Of a DNA stretch of 64,000 nt, positions 49,051 through 61,849 are shown piece by piece. Source of the DNA: Phaseolus vulgaris (taxonomy: Eukaryota; Streptophyta; Magnoliopsida; Fabales; Fabaceae). How positions within the stretch are numbered: position 1 is the first letter of the stretch; each line of letters opens with the position of its first letter. The stretch covers positions 29,731,475 through 29,795,474 of the forward strand of contig NC_023751.2 in the NCBI RefSeq assembly GCF_000499845.2, written 5' to 3'. The translations under genes were made by a program, and so were the position numbers. The notes under the pieces are model-generated. The model made no database searches. It was not told the DNA's origin and was given only the letters and a program-made list of their open reading frames with translations.

Positions 49051-52000
49051 TACAGAAGAAGATGGAAAGAAGAAAAGAAAGAAGATGTGTTTATTCTCTT
49101 GTTATTTACATCATTTTATGTATAAGAAATATATACGGTAGGAGACTTTCTTTCTCCAAATTACAATTACAATAATCTAATTAGGTAGAAATTCACTAAT
49201 CATGAGATTCTATCATTATTAAATTAATTGCATATAATTGGGTACAATATCGTACAATATTGCATACAATAATTGCGTATAATTTGATAATTATTATTTC
49301 CTCAGTATTCCCCTAAAGTTGGTAGCTATCTGAAGATCATCCCAACTTGTGTCGTAGCGTAAAAAAATTGTTCCTTGCCCAAAGCCTTCGTACAAATATT
49401 TGCGAGCTGATACTTTGTTGTTGGTACACAAGAAGGACTGATTACCCGACTTGTAATTTTTTTCGTACAATGTGTCAGTCTATCTCAATGTGTTTTGTGC
49501 GTTCATGAAATACTGGGTTTGCTGCTATATGTAATGCCGCTTGATTGTTACAGAAAAGTTGAGCTAGCAAGTTACATGACACCTTTAAATCCTGCAACAG
49601 ATATCGCAACCAAACTATCTCCAAACAAGTATTGGCCATCACGCGGTATTCTGCTTCTGCTGATGATCTTGATACTTTTGTCTGTTTCTTTTACTTCCAT
49701 GAGATAATATAAGAACCAAGAAAAATACAATACCTAGATACTGATCTCCGAGTTGTCTGACAACCTCCTCGAGTCGCAATAAGTTGTCAATGTCAAATTG
49801 TTCTCGGATGGCAATAACAAACCTTGTCCCGGTGATCCTTTGATGTACTTTAGGACTCAAATTGCGGCATCCCAATGAGGTTTCTATGGAGCCTGTATAT
49901 ATTGACTTAGGGTCCGAACTGAAAATGCTATGTCAGGCCGAGTAACCGTGAGGTATATCAGTCGTCCCACGAGTCGCTTGTATTTGACTGGATCCTTTAA
50001 TAACTCTTCATCGTTTGGTATGAGTTTTAGGTATTGCTCTATTGGAAATTTGTCTAGACGAGCACCTATGAGTCTTGTATCCTACAAAATATCAAGCGCA
50101 TATTTTCTTTATGACATGTAAATACCAGCTTTGGAACGGGAAAATTCAATCCCTAGAAAATATTTTAAGTCTCCAAGATCTTTAATGCAAAATTGTTGTA
50201 ATAGACAGTCTTTAACACACTGAATTTCTGTCAAATCATTTCTTGTCAAAAAAATATCATCCACATAAATCAAAAGGCAGTAAATGATGAGTTATTATGT
50301 CTTGTTAATAAAGAGTATTGGACTGTTGAAATCCTACAAATTTAATCACATGAGAAAATGTTAAAAACCATGTTTGGAATGCCTGTTTGAGACCATAAAG
50401 GGATTTGTTTAGTCGACATACAATGTTCTCCCCTGTCGATGATGCTCGGGTGGCAAGTTCATGTAAATAATTTCATGCAATGTGCCATGTAAAAAAGTAT
50501 TTTGCACATCTAGTTGGTGAGTAAACCAATTTTTGGCTGCTGCAATGGTGAGGAGACACCTCAAAGTTGTTAATTTTGTTGTGGGTGAAAAGGTTTCAAA
50601 ATAATCAACACCTTCAATCTGAGTGTACCCCTTTACGACAAGGGCGCACCTTATATCTGTCGACGCTGCCATCTGCCCATTGGGTAACAGTGTCAAGGTC
50701 CACGTTTGATTTACCTGCAAGGCAGAAAGCTTTTCTTTTTGCCAATTTGGATCAAGGATAGCTTGAGCATAAGTGTGAGGTTATTTGGTGGCTATGATGT
50801 TAGCAAGATATGAACTATGTGTAGAAGAAAATCGCGAATTAGAAAGAAAATGATGCATAGGATACCTGGTTCCATTCGATCGATCTTGGGCAGTGGTTGA
50901 ATGATTGGCTTGGGATCCCGTTACGTAGTTTTGAAGCCAGGAAGGTGGGGTTGATGTGCGATTGGATCGTCGAATAGGAAAGTCGGTTGGAGAAGGTTTA
51001 GTAATGGGCGCTAGACTTCCTGGCATGGGAGAAGAAGGTTGGTTTGCTGGAGGTTCAAGTGCATTGTGACGAGTAGGAGAAGAAGGTTGGTTTGCTGGAG
51101 GTTCAAGTGCATTGTGACGAGTAGGAGAAGAAGGTTGGTTTGCTGGAGGTTTAGGTCCATTGTGACGGGTAGGAGAAGAAGATTGATCGAGTGAATGTTG
51201 GACAAGAGTGGGTAAGTCAATGTCAATAGTGAGCAAAATACCTTGTAATGGAGGTGAGGATTACGTCTGGGACTATTGGCAAAATGAGAAAACACTTTCA
51301 TGGAAGGTGACATCCCGACTTGTAAAAATGGTGTCTGGATCTATATCAAAAATAATTTGTATCCTTTTTTATTGAGAGGATAACCAAGGAAGATGCATTG
51401 TCGAGCACGCAGATCAAATTTTTGCTTAGGTGAAACAACAGTTGTGTAACAGAGGCAACCAAAAGTTTTTAGGTGAGAAAGTGAAGGGGTGATTATATAG
51501 CATATCAAAAGGTGATTTATTTTGTAGTAAAGGTGATGGCAAGCGATTAATGATATATGTGGCAGTTAAAACGCATTGCCCCCAAAATTCTAATGGTAAA
51601 TGAGACTAAAATAGGAGGACTTGTGTTATGTTTAAAATGTGTCTATGTTTACATTCTACTACTCCATTTTGTTGAGGAGTGTAGACGCAAGTGCGTTGAC
51701 ATTCAATACCTTTTTTGAGAAAAAAATTACACATTGAAAAATGAGTTGGGGTTTTATGAGGATCCCAAATGTCACAATGCAATAGATTAAATGGAGAATG
51801 AGATTTTATTGTGCTTAAAGGAAAGGGTAGCCTTGTTTGTTTAGCTTTGGGACAAATACTACAATTATTATGAATGGGAATGAGATTTTTACTGATAGTT
51901 AGTAATGAAGATGCAAGTTGTAGACGCGTCGGAGAAGGATGTTTGAGGCGTTTTGTGCCATAAATCAGGGTCGGTCAAAATTTGAGATGCGTGGGCTTGG

Positions 52001-52511
52001 TTTGAAAGAGGGGACATGTAGTATAAGCCTGCGTGTTGTTTACCCGAGCAATCATCCTCCCGGTAGCCAAGTTCTGCAAAACGCAACCATGTGGAAAAAA
52101 GACGACACAACAATTTAGTGAAATGGTTATCTTACTAACAGACATGAGATTTAGATTAAAAGAAGGAATGCAAAGAACATCTTTGAGAGTAATATTGTCA
52201 TTGAATTCAATTGTTCCCGTATATGAGATGGGTGTAGTTGAGCCTATGGGCAGATTAACATTTGGAATAAATGATGATGAAGTATGTGTGAAAATTTTTG
52301 AATCGGATGCAATATGATTGGTTGATCCGCTATCCAAAATCTATGGTTTTGTAAAAGCTAAATTAATATACAAGTTATGGGCAAGCAGACCTACAGAGCT
52401 AACAAACGTGTCACTTTTATCGTTATTGTTGAGCGAGTAAATAGCATTTGCCAATTTCTGAATTTGCTCGGCAGTGAAGCCTTGGTAGTTGCTCGGTGTG
52501 TGTTTAAGAAT
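49050..52511 (-). mobile_element. Decayed Ty1/copia element D
   Basis: From right to left on the minus strand: gag C-terminal piece (NYQGFTAEQIQKLANAIY, near 52480), protease DSGSTNHI (near 52325), gag-pre-integrase, integrase remnants (51400-51750), a proline-rich linker with a 16-aa repeat (50781-51236), reverse transcriptase N-part (EGVDYFETFSPTTKL, about 50580) and YVDDIFLTRND (about 50260), then RNase H ([10 protein letters not shown], about 49650; [12 protein letters not shown] would follow). A polypurine run lies at about 49305-49322, with an LTR-like AT-rich stretch beyond it. Many frameshifts; the gag N-terminus and 5' LTR are absent or unrecognised. Dead. Confidence 0.8.
51028..51171 (-). 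repeat. 48-bp in-frame tandem repeat (16 aa x 3)
   Basis: Three 48-bp units start at 51028, 51076 and 51124, with a partial fourth from 51172. On the minus strand they encode SSPTRHNALEPPANQP-type units in frame. They lie in the linker between integrase and reverse transcriptase of copia element D. Confidence 0.9.
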
Positions 52512-52599
52512 CATTAAGGACTTTTATAGGTTATAATGAGATTGTATTGTATTATAAAATAGAACAAAGATGAACAAAAGAGAATAAGGATGAACGAAA

Positions 52600-54490
52600 G
52601 AGTAAAAGGAAGGCAAATGATATGAGAATGAATATATCTTTTATTATTCACTTGAAATCAAAACAAATAGTCTGAATATAGACAAACAGTACACAAATTC
52701 TAGGTCTAGCTAAAGAGAGAAAGAATCAATCAATAAATACTAGAATCATAGTAGACAAAGACAAAATAAAGGTTATTCACCTCTATAAAGAGAAACAACT
52801 AAGAATTAGAAAATAAACAATTAATATTAGCATCTTTCTATAACTCTTGTATCCATATCCTTTAATACCCTAAAAGTTGGGGAGCAAATATTGATGAGAC
52901 CCAGCTTAGAACAAATACTCTTGAAAGATTGAGGACTTAAAACTTTGGTATAAATGTCAGCCAATTGCATTGTGGTGGAAATGAGAAACAAATGGATGAT
53001 ACCCTTCTTTAATTTTTCCCTAACAACGTGACAATCTATTTCTATATGTTTCGTACGCTCGTGAAACACTGGATTTGCTTCAATTTTGTAAAGAATTTCA
53101 TGAGGAGAAGAATAATTTAAAACAGGTGTTAGAAGCATGTTTATAATATGTGCAACATGTATCACAGAATATGATCAATAAATTTTGGGTAAATGAGATT
53201 GTATCATGAGAGCTCTTGCTACATTTAATATATGTCTTGCTACATTTAATATATGACCATGTTTGCTTTCAACTGCTATTTTTTTTTTAGTATTGACACA
53301 TGATGTTTGATGCATTATTCTTTGTTAACAAATAAATTAGTCATGAAAAATTCAGTGTCATTATCATTTCTTATTATTTTCATTGTTGTCTCAAATTATG
53401 TTTGAACAAAAACAACAAATTTTTCCAAAATCTTGACAACTTCATATTTTTGTTTTAAAAGAAAAATTAACGTGTACCTCGAATAGTCATCAACTATGGC
53501 CAAGAAATATTTATAACCATGAATTGATGGTATTGAGTATGACCCCCATACATCTACATGAATCAATTCAAAACAATTTTAGATTTAGATGTACTAATAG
53601 GAAATGAAAGTCTTTTTGTTTTGCAAAATGACAAACATCACAAACAAATGATTTGGTTTTTTTAACAAAATGAAATTTAGTCACTATAACATCAATACAT
53701 TTGTTAGAAACATGTCCTAATCGAAAATGTCAAAGGGTTTTTAGATCATTAGGACTGACATTAACAATATTGATGGTATGTGCATATTTGATGGGTTTGA
53801 TTTGAAGTTTTTGATAGGATGGGATCCTGAGTATATAAAGTTTGTCTTGCATCTTAGCAGAACCAATTATTTTCAAAGAGTTCTTGTCCTGAATGTGACA
53901 ACCATTAAAGTCAAAGGTAAGAATACAAGATAAACTATTAATCAATTTTGCTACTAAAAGAAGATTAAAATTGAAACAAAGAATATACAGAACATTGTCT
54001 ATGACATGATTTTGATTGAGAAAAACAGTTCCAAAATAATTAAATGACTTGATTTCCATTTGGTAATTTGACATAAATATGATTAATTTGATGAGTGAAA
54101 TAAGTTAAGGATGAACAAATGTGATCAGTAACACCACTATCAATAATCCAAGAACTGAAGGAAGAAATAAAGTTATTACTAATTTGTGTTGTCATGTTCG
54201 AAGGAATAACAAAGACTTGACTAGAAACATTGACACTAGATTTGACCTGTTGTAAAAGCTAACAATGTTTGATACTACTCAAAAGTAAAACCAATTTGTT
54301 GAGACTCAACTTCTGACTTTGAACCTTCATGATTCTGCTCATTATTATTAAAATCTGTATTATGAAAGACTGCATTAGTATGACTCTGATCATGGTTATG
54401 ATTTTTAAACTTGAAATGAGGTGGAAAGTCATGCTTTTTATAGCATGTATCAATGGTATGCCATGTCTTTCCTATTTCTAATAATTCTCA
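52600..54490 (-). mobile_element. Decayed Ty1/copia element E, reverse transcriptase deleted
   Basis: From right to left on the minus strand: gag zinc-finger-like piece (HTIDTCYKKHDFPPHF, about 54430), protease DSGVTDHI (about 54130), gag-pre-integrase (53730-54074), integrase pieces, then integrase C-part HIINMLLTPVLNYSSPHEI joined directly to RNase [19 protein letters not shown] in one frame (52827-53165). The junction lies near 53080. A polypurine-like tract precedes an LTR-like stretch to about 52600 with a TATA-like box. The whole reverse transcriptase is missing. Confidence 0.8.
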
Positions 54491-55260
54491 TTTTCAAAAA
54501 TAAAATTCACGAGGGTTGCTTTAACCTTGACGAATCTTATTGTTGATCATTTATACATTATGGGTGTTCTTATATCCACACCAAACTTAAAAGTTTCCTT
54601 ATGTTTCTAGGTTTTTATATCCACACCAAATTTACAATGCTTTCTTGTGTTTATGGATGTTCATGCTCCCACTAAACTTAGGACCATTTATTGTATTCTT
54701 TATTTTGAGATTCATTATTTTCAATCTCAAATATATGTTACAAACTTTTCATGCTTTTATGGTTTTGATGGGATCACATAACAAAAATTGGCTTAGTGGG
54801 ATGAGAAGTGTAAAAATTTTCAAAATGACTTTTTAGCTAGTGGCTCATAAAAAGAGACAAGGCTTTAATCATATTCAAACACACATAAAAACAAAAATTA
54901 AGCAAGAACCAATTTTATTTTATTTTATTTTTTTGCATAAAAGAACATGTCAAGCCGATTTAAATCAAATCACTCAATTCACCTAAGTAGGATATTAGAG
55001 TTAAACTCTTTTGATCTTAATTATCAATCTTTAAGATATAAAATTCTAAGTAAAAGTAATTTCAACCAATATGAACTAAAAAATTTTAATTTTTCCCTAA
55101 AAAGGTAAAAATTTTATTGACAAGAAAATAAAATATTTTTATGCATCCCAAATTTAAGAAAAGACAGAGATAACAATAAGATTAGAAAATACAAATAAAG
55201 TCAACTATAAGGAAAAACATTAAAAAGTAGGAATATAGGAAATAAAATAAAAAAAATAGA
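54491..55260. other. AT-rich DNA, no gene recognised
   Basis: The only structure is a loose direct repeat around TATATCCACACCAAACTTA / TATATCCACACCAAATTTA (about 54570 and 54617). It may belong to a decayed element. Confidence 0.5.
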
Positions 55261-56300
55261 AAAAAGAAAATAACAAAATAACAAGATAAGAGAGGGAAGA
55301 GAAAATTGACCCTCAGCCAAGCTGATTGAGATCAAGCTCAAGTGGACATGGAGGCCAATCAACAAGATCAAGAAGAGGTAGAGGCTCAAATGGAGGACAA
55401 CCATGGAGGTCAAAGCCCACCTCAAAGGCTTACAAGAAGCATGTTCAAAGCTTTAGGAGCTAGGGGACAATTATTTTCTCTTTTTTGTAATTTCTTTGGT
55501 TGAAGGTGCTTAGAGGGAAACATTAGAAACCTCTATTGTTAAAGCATCTTTTAGTCTTTAGTTAGGAGCTTTAGGAGGGGGGTGCGTTAGTAGATAGGTG
55601 TAGGAGTAAATAAGGAGGTGCCAAAGTGAAGGAAGAGGTCACACCTTCCTCATGCATGGGTTTAGGCGCCGGTTCTAGTAGCTTTTAGGAGGGAATTTTG
55701 AATTCTTTTAGTTTGATTTTCAGCACCTCTAGGCTATAAATATAGGTGCTTCCCTTGTACATTTCAGATTTGAATTTTAATTAGAGAAACTATACTCAAA
55801 TTTTGATAGAGCATTAGAGAGCTTTGAGCCTTCTTCTCTAGTCTTATCTTGATGGTTCCACACTCATCTAGGAGCATCCATCCTTCTAGTGGCGTGATCA
55901 TCCAACCATACATCCATCTTCATGAGCTTTCCCCTCTCCTTCCTTCCTTCTCTTTTGTTATTCATGTTTTAAGCTTGTGTTCTTGAGTTTTGGTTCGGTT
56001 ATTTGCTTTTTCCAGCAGCTGTTCTTCTTCTTCTTTGTGTTTGGTTCGGTGCCTTTTAATTTCCAGCACTCCTTTTCAGTTTTCTTGCCTTTTATTTTAG
56101 TTTGTTCGGTTCATAGTTGTTCTTATTCAATTCTATTCGGTGCTTTTGTTTTTTTATCTCTTTTTGATGGTTCAATTTGACAATATGTGGAACTTCCATA
56201 TGAGTTTGGATTTGGTGCTAGTTTTGGTGAGTTCTTGACTTAGAACATTGATCCAATTCTAAGAAAAACTGCCTAACTATTGTCCAACTCAAGTTGATTC
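55261..56300 (+). mobile_element. Possible gypsy 3' end and LTR
   Basis: A 51-codon open stretch (55348-55503, stop TGA) reads as an acidic, Gln-rich tail ending in PPQRLTRSMFKALGARG, which resembles the LTRxxxK tail of plant gypsy polyproteins. After it lies LTR-like sequence with a TATA box (CTATAAATATAGG, near 55733) and a leader rich in CTTCC. No pol motif or LTR pair was found, so the call is tentative. Confidence 0.4.
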
Positions 56301-57064
56301 CTAAGAATGTCAAGAATCATTCTCTATCTTGCTATTGGAATCACATCACAAGCCCTAGTCCTTGACGAATGTCTCAGACTCTTCCTCCTCCACTACATCT
56401 TTCCTATCCTCATATGAGATCTCCATAGCAATAGCTTCGACCCCCGATCATCAAGTTGATGATTTCTAAAGCCTATTGGTTAAGCTACCTATGTTGAATA
56501 AGCATGAGGGAGAAATGAATACAATATTTTTTTAATTTCTATTTTATATAAATATTAAAAGTTAATGACATAAATAAATAGAAACAAAGGGAAGCAATGA
56601 CAGGAATATAAAGGAAGGAAAAACAATTCAAAACAAAAGAAAGAGAAAAATAAAAACTAACTAATAAACTTATACTAGTGCTTCTTTAACATCACTAGTT
56701 TGACAAATGGAAATCAATCTTAGAAAGTGAATTTATCATAGAACACGTACATTTTTTCTTGGCTTTGAAGATATCAAAAAGTAATTTCTTCATTATGCGC
56801 CCTTAATTTAAATCGGTCATGTTACACATCAATTAGGCCTTAGTAATATGAAATTTTGAGTCTCCCCTTATGTCCATTATTACAAAATTTGTATAAAAAA
56901 TAAAATTGTTAACCTTTTCCAACATGTTTTCCATCATCTAGTGGGGAATCTTCATCGTTTTGCTTGTTAGTTGGAGGGTTATATGAGTGATCTTGAATTT
57001 TACATCTTTTATCTTCAAGTGCATGAATAAGGGCATCAAATTAATGTTAGAACGTACATCAAGT
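56301..57064. other. Intergenic/decayed repeat DNA
   Basis: I see no gene or recognisable element here. It may be leader sequence of the preceding gypsy-like unit. Confidence 0.45.
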
Positions 57065-58790
57065 TGTTGGGTCCCTTAGTGTCTAAGTTCAAGAGGGGAG
57101 GGGTGAATTGAACATATAAAATTTTCGCAAACACAAACTGTTTTCAGTATATCAGAGGTAAAAGAACAGATTGATTTTAGAATGAACAAATTGATTCTTC
57201 AAAACAGACTAACACAAACAGAACTGCACCAGATTGGGATTAAGATCAAATAGTGAAAGATAGCTAAATCAGATTGGTTCACTTTTAACAGTTTTGAAGA
57301 ACACACACTATACCAAAAGAACAATCAAAATCATTCAACACAAAGCTTTAAAGACAATGAATCTTCAACATGAATTTTATGAAGAAAACTGTTAGTTCTT
57401 AATTCAATTACAAACTTATATTCAAAAGCTTTGTTTATGATTAGAGAACTTTTCCAGATTAAGAAGAACAATTTTTATTAAGCCCAAAATTAACAGATTT
57501 GATTTCAAATGAACAGATTTCGTTCTTGACAGAATTAAGCAAAAGCCAGAAACAAGTGCAGGGATGAGAAGAAAAGTACAAGCAAGCTTTTATAATGGTT
57601 CACTCATAAAGAGCTACATTCAGTTTCACCTTACTCCAAGGTGGAATCCACTAAAACCAGTTTCAATCACTTACAAACACAACAGTTCTTGAACACTACA
57701 AGAACAATACAACCAATGCTGAAAAACCCTATTTCAGCATACCTTGCACTCCAAGAAACCCTATCAAGGAGTGACTAACACTTACACCTTTACAAACAAG
57801 AATAAAGGAAAGATAACACCTGAAAAGAAGATTCAAGAACTCAAAACCAGTAGTTCAATTGCTGCAGAACTGCACCAGCACCTTCACCAAGATCAAAGTT
57901 TTCCTAGAAAAAGCACATTTGAAGATCCCTTTGGAAAACCTTTCAAAAAATCTTTTCAATCCTTCTTCTCGCACAGAAAGTGTTTAATCTCTGTCAAAAA
58001 CGTGATTGCTCAACAACCTTTCATGTGAGAGAAGCTTTTCTTTATATAGAAAACAGTTTCTAACTACTTTTCAAAAAACAATTGAAAAGTTGTTATGAAA
58101 ACAACATATTCAGTTTAAACTAAACAGATTTATTTTAGGAAAACTGCCAATTCAGCTAACTGAAATAACTGACTGAGTTGTACCTTTGGTGCCCTAACCA
58201 ACTTTCGAAAAGCCTTTTAGCAAACCAAAAATAAACCTATTCTTTTACAGAGAAACATATTTATTTTAATATTATGGAAATAGAAACCTTTCTTTGTATC
58301 GCAGAAAAAAAAAGGAAAAAAATAGATAAAGAATTCATTATCTATATATAGATATAGATACGATAGATAAACGAATATACCTAAAAAAATGCATCTATTC
58401 TTTAATCGTCTAGGAACAGTATATCTACAGATACCTAAATAGATAAAAGAAATATGTTATGTATGAGAATATAGAAAGAAGAGCACAAATTTGTCTGAGT
58501 ATTTATCCCCATGAATATGGGGGATAGATACTCATTGTGCAGTATCCTGATTTTTGAGAAAACTCTAAAAAGCTTTTTGAAAAACATTTAACCACTTCAT
58601 GTGCTTGATCTAAGCTTGATTAGGCATCTAGGATAGGTCATGTAGGAAAAGGCAACCTTACACATACACAAGCCTAAATACAAGACCATCTAAACCCATT
58701 ACAAACTTCAAAGCAAACTAGCTATTTTCTACATCAAACACACACTAAAACTAGGTAGAGAAGAAGCTTCATCCATCTTCAACACAAGTA
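57065..58790 (-). mobile_element. Second AAATAAATCTGTTC-type LTR (minus)
   Basis: The left end TGTTGGGTCCC and GTTCAAGAGGGGAGGGGTG mirror, on the minus strand, the right end of the LTR at 29291-30926. GAACAGATTTGATTT-type motifs recur inside, and on the minus strand a TATA box CTATATAAAG lies near 58035-58046, followed by leader sequence. Near 58780 GTTGAAGATGG on the minus strand matches the start region of the other LTR. The right boundary is diverged. A GATA/TATC-rich run lies at about 58320-58450. Confidence 0.65.
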
Positions 58791-59104
58791 ACTCTTTATC
58801 CACTAGTAATTTCTCTATGGTGATAGGAATCGTGAAGCTCCCATGATCCTTCAACTTGAGAGGTAAAAATATGTGAATTGTTGCATTACAATCTACCACC
58901 AACTCAATTGTGTCCTCCTAAAAAAATTCTTATTTTTTTATTAGTATCTCTTTCATGAATCTTCTAAATGAAGGCATGTGTTATTTATGGAGTAAAACCT
59001 TTGTAATACTTCACTATATGAAGTTGCCCAATGAATTTTAGTTGTCCTATTTTTCTTTTAATGTTTATGAAGTCTTAATCTCAGGAGGAGTTGGAGATTA
59101 TGAC

Positions 59105-59216
59105 GTGATAACTAATAATGATTTGTGTACTCGTGATAACCTGAAGTTGTTTGTGTACTCGTGATAACAAAAAGTGATTTGTGCACTTGTTGTAACTAGG
59201 AGTGATTTGTGTAATC
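59105..59216 (+). repeat. 28-bp tandem array, four copies
   Basis: Units starting GTGATAAC (the last GTTGTAAC) begin at 59105, 59133, 59161 and 59189, exactly 28 bp apart, and share TGATTTGTGTACTC. The unit is not a multiple of three, so it is not a protein repeat. Confidence 0.9.
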
Positions 59217-61326
59217 GTCTCAAAAAATGTTTTTATGTATTTGCTTTGCAATTTGTTTGCAAAATTGTCTAACTATGAGTCTTTTTTCTTTCTTTCAAGT
59301 GTTTGAACTCTTTTTGATGTTTTCTTCTGTCTCTTAAAGTCACCAAAGTAGTTGTTCCACCTAAGCTTCTACAACATCTACGATGCTACCTTAGAATGAG
59401 GTGAATTCTAAAAAAACATTAGTTAACTAAATCACTTCCTATCAAGAGTATCAATGGATATTACAAAGAAAAACTGAATTATAAATTGTTAACTTCAAAG
59501 ACAAGAGAAATGATGATGATAATACTTCAAGAAGTTTCAAGAAAAAAAAGGCAAGCTAGGATTAAAGGCAAATTTAGAAAAAAAAATCAAAAAAAAATCT
59601 TAAGGAATGGTTCTAGATTTGATTAACAAAAGAAAAAAAATATGCAAATTAAATCTAAGAACAAACACAGCACAAATTTAAAATGTAATTTTGGAACAAA
59701 ACAAAATTTTAAACTCAATGATGCTTGGCACTAAACACGAAGTTAAGTCAAAGAATTAGCCAAGTGTGAATGTTTGAGACAAAGAATTAGCTTTTAGTTG
59801 CTTATTTTACTTTATTTCCATCATAAATGAGCCTAAACTTTTTCATCTCTTTTCTTTCTTTGATTTGTTTTTCTTTTGTTTACGAGAGTACACCTTTGTT
59901 TTTTTCTCAAATGCAAAAGCAACTATTTTTTTTTCTAATTCAATTCCAAAATCAACGACAAATATGTGTAACATGCGTTAAATGGGTTTGATGGATTTCA
60001 AGTTCTCCTTGCTTAATTATTTCCTACTATTCTCACCCCTTAGCTTATTTGGTCTTAATAGGCATAATTACAAAAGGTGCTAATTACACCTATTACTATT
60101 CTCACCCCTTAGCAAATTGTGCTTATTGGATAACGATAAAGAGAAAGTCAAATAAAAAATGATTTTTTAAAATAATAATATGAAATAAAATGAATGAAAC
60201 AAATATATGAAAAAATAATAACAAATACAATTAAAAGAAAGATTAAAATATAAATCTTTAAAATTACTTTTTTTTTTAAATATTACAAAACTAAAAAGGT
60301 ATTTTATTTTTAATTAAGTAATTCAAATATATAAATATCTTTTAGATTTTCATTTAAATATATATATATAGGCCCATCACCATTTTTATCTTAAAAAGAA
60401 ATATAAACAAAAAAGCATAAAAAAACAAAAAAATAAAAAACGAAAAACTAAAAACTAAAAACTAAAAAAAAGAACATAACAGAAAAGTGAATCATGCTTT
60501 TCTCACTCACACCAATCATGCTCACTAAACTCACAGTACACTACACGTTACACACTATTACAGTCACAAATAACCTATCACAAATAACCTAACTGACAAA
60601 AAGGTAAAGCAAAAGGAGTATGAAACAAAAAGAAGGCAGAAAAAAATAAAATTTCTTTACACTGTAATAATAAAAAATATCACTTTATAACTTTTTATGA
60701 TAAAATAGAAAAAAAAACAATAATAGTTTCACTTTTTAATATATTATCAAAGTTGTTTTTGACTCTATTTTAATAATTTTGTTGGGTTTATTTTTACTTT
60801 ACACCGTTAGCAGACTACTTGATAGTTGTCACAGTGTTTATGAAACTCGAATATCTGTTTTAAATGGAGTGTTCGTGTCGAACACACTTATCGGATACCG
60901 ACACATGTATAGGACATGACATACGTATCGACATTTGTACGACATGTATCATTGAAATGTCCAATTCAAAAAATATTTGTTGAATTTCTAATAATTATAA
61001 CACGGGTCTAACACAATTTTAAAAAGGAGAAAAACATTAATTTTTTAAGAACTCAAACTTATTGTATAAACTTTTAATATAATTATAAAAATAAGGAACA
61101 AATCATTTTGAACCAGCCGTAAAAAGATTTTTCTGTTAAAAAAAATGAAACATACTTAGTGCACATAAATCTTTATTATCAATTTATATAATATATATGT
61201 CCTCGTATCCTACATTGTAGAGATTATATTTATATTTATATCAGTGTAACTCAACCTATAAGAATGTGTGTTGAATATCTTATATGAACTAAAGATTAAA
61301 ATATGAACTAAAGATTTAAACATTCT

Positions 61327-61394
61327 ACAACTTATTAAAGTCGACTTCATACAACTTATTAAAGTCGACTTCAACTTATTAAAGTCGACTTCAT
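61327..61394. repeat. 22-24 bp tandem repeat, three copies
   Basis: AACTTATTAAAGTCGACTTC occurs three times with 22-24 bp spacing. Each copy contains the palindrome AAGTCGACTT. Confidence 0.9.
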
Positions 61395-61591
61395 AACATC
61401 CTCACTATCACCATCTCCAACGTCCAACTGCCTCACCAACTGCCACGAGGCCCTCCACCGCATCACCACCACCATCGTATCCTAACTCTTCTGCGTAAAC
61501 ACTCCTCATATGTCGCCGTCGCAGCCATTTTGTAATTAATCTTAAAATATAAATTTAAAATGATTATTTAATAAATATTTTTATAGATATA

Positions 61592-61790
61592 TGTTGGATA
61601 TTTGGCAAAGTCTGAAGAATAAGTCAAGCTAGTTTTTAGGAGTTAAATAAATCTGTTGCAGATATTTTATATTTTAATATTAGTGCCTATTTCTTAGTTA
61701 TCTGTTACGTAGATTTCAGTTTCGGTGGTTGTAAGGTTTTTATAAAAGCCATTCTCTATTCATTATAATATATACTAAATATTTCTATTA
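61592..61790 (+). repeat. 5' LTR of copia element F
   Basis: It starts TGTTGGATATTTGGC and ends just before the primer site, about 200 bp long, with a TATA box (TATAAAAG) at 61741-61748. The exact 3' end is uncertain because a CA end is not obvious. The partner LTR lies outside the window. Confidence 0.7.
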
Positions 61791-61792
61791 TC

Positions 61793-61804
61793 TGGTATCA
61801 GAGC
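61793..61804 (+). other. Primer-binding site of element F (tRNA-iMet)
   Basis: TGGTATCAGAGC matches the 3' end of initiator tRNA-Met and lies directly after the LTR, 46 bp before the gag start codon. Confidence 0.9.
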
Positions 61805-61849
61805 TACACATTACAAGAGTGTTTGAGAGGAAAAACACAGTACTGAAAA

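Larger units (their letters stand above)
58791..61591. other. AT-rich intergenic DNA with small tandem arrays
   Basis: There is no gene. Besides the two tandem arrays listed separately, the stretch is rich in A and T runs and a TATATATA tract (about 60358-60370). It ends at the LTR of the copia element at 61592. Confidence 0.6.

Noticed and set aside
54645..56180. Short hydrophobic frames (63-74 aa) as possible membrane peptides
   Set aside because: They are Phe/Leu-rich translations of T-rich DNA; no conservation can be judged and no gene context exists.
57744..58028. 94-aa + strand frame
   Set aside because: It lies antisense in the LTR at 57065-58790, in the leader region. It is low-complexity with no family match.
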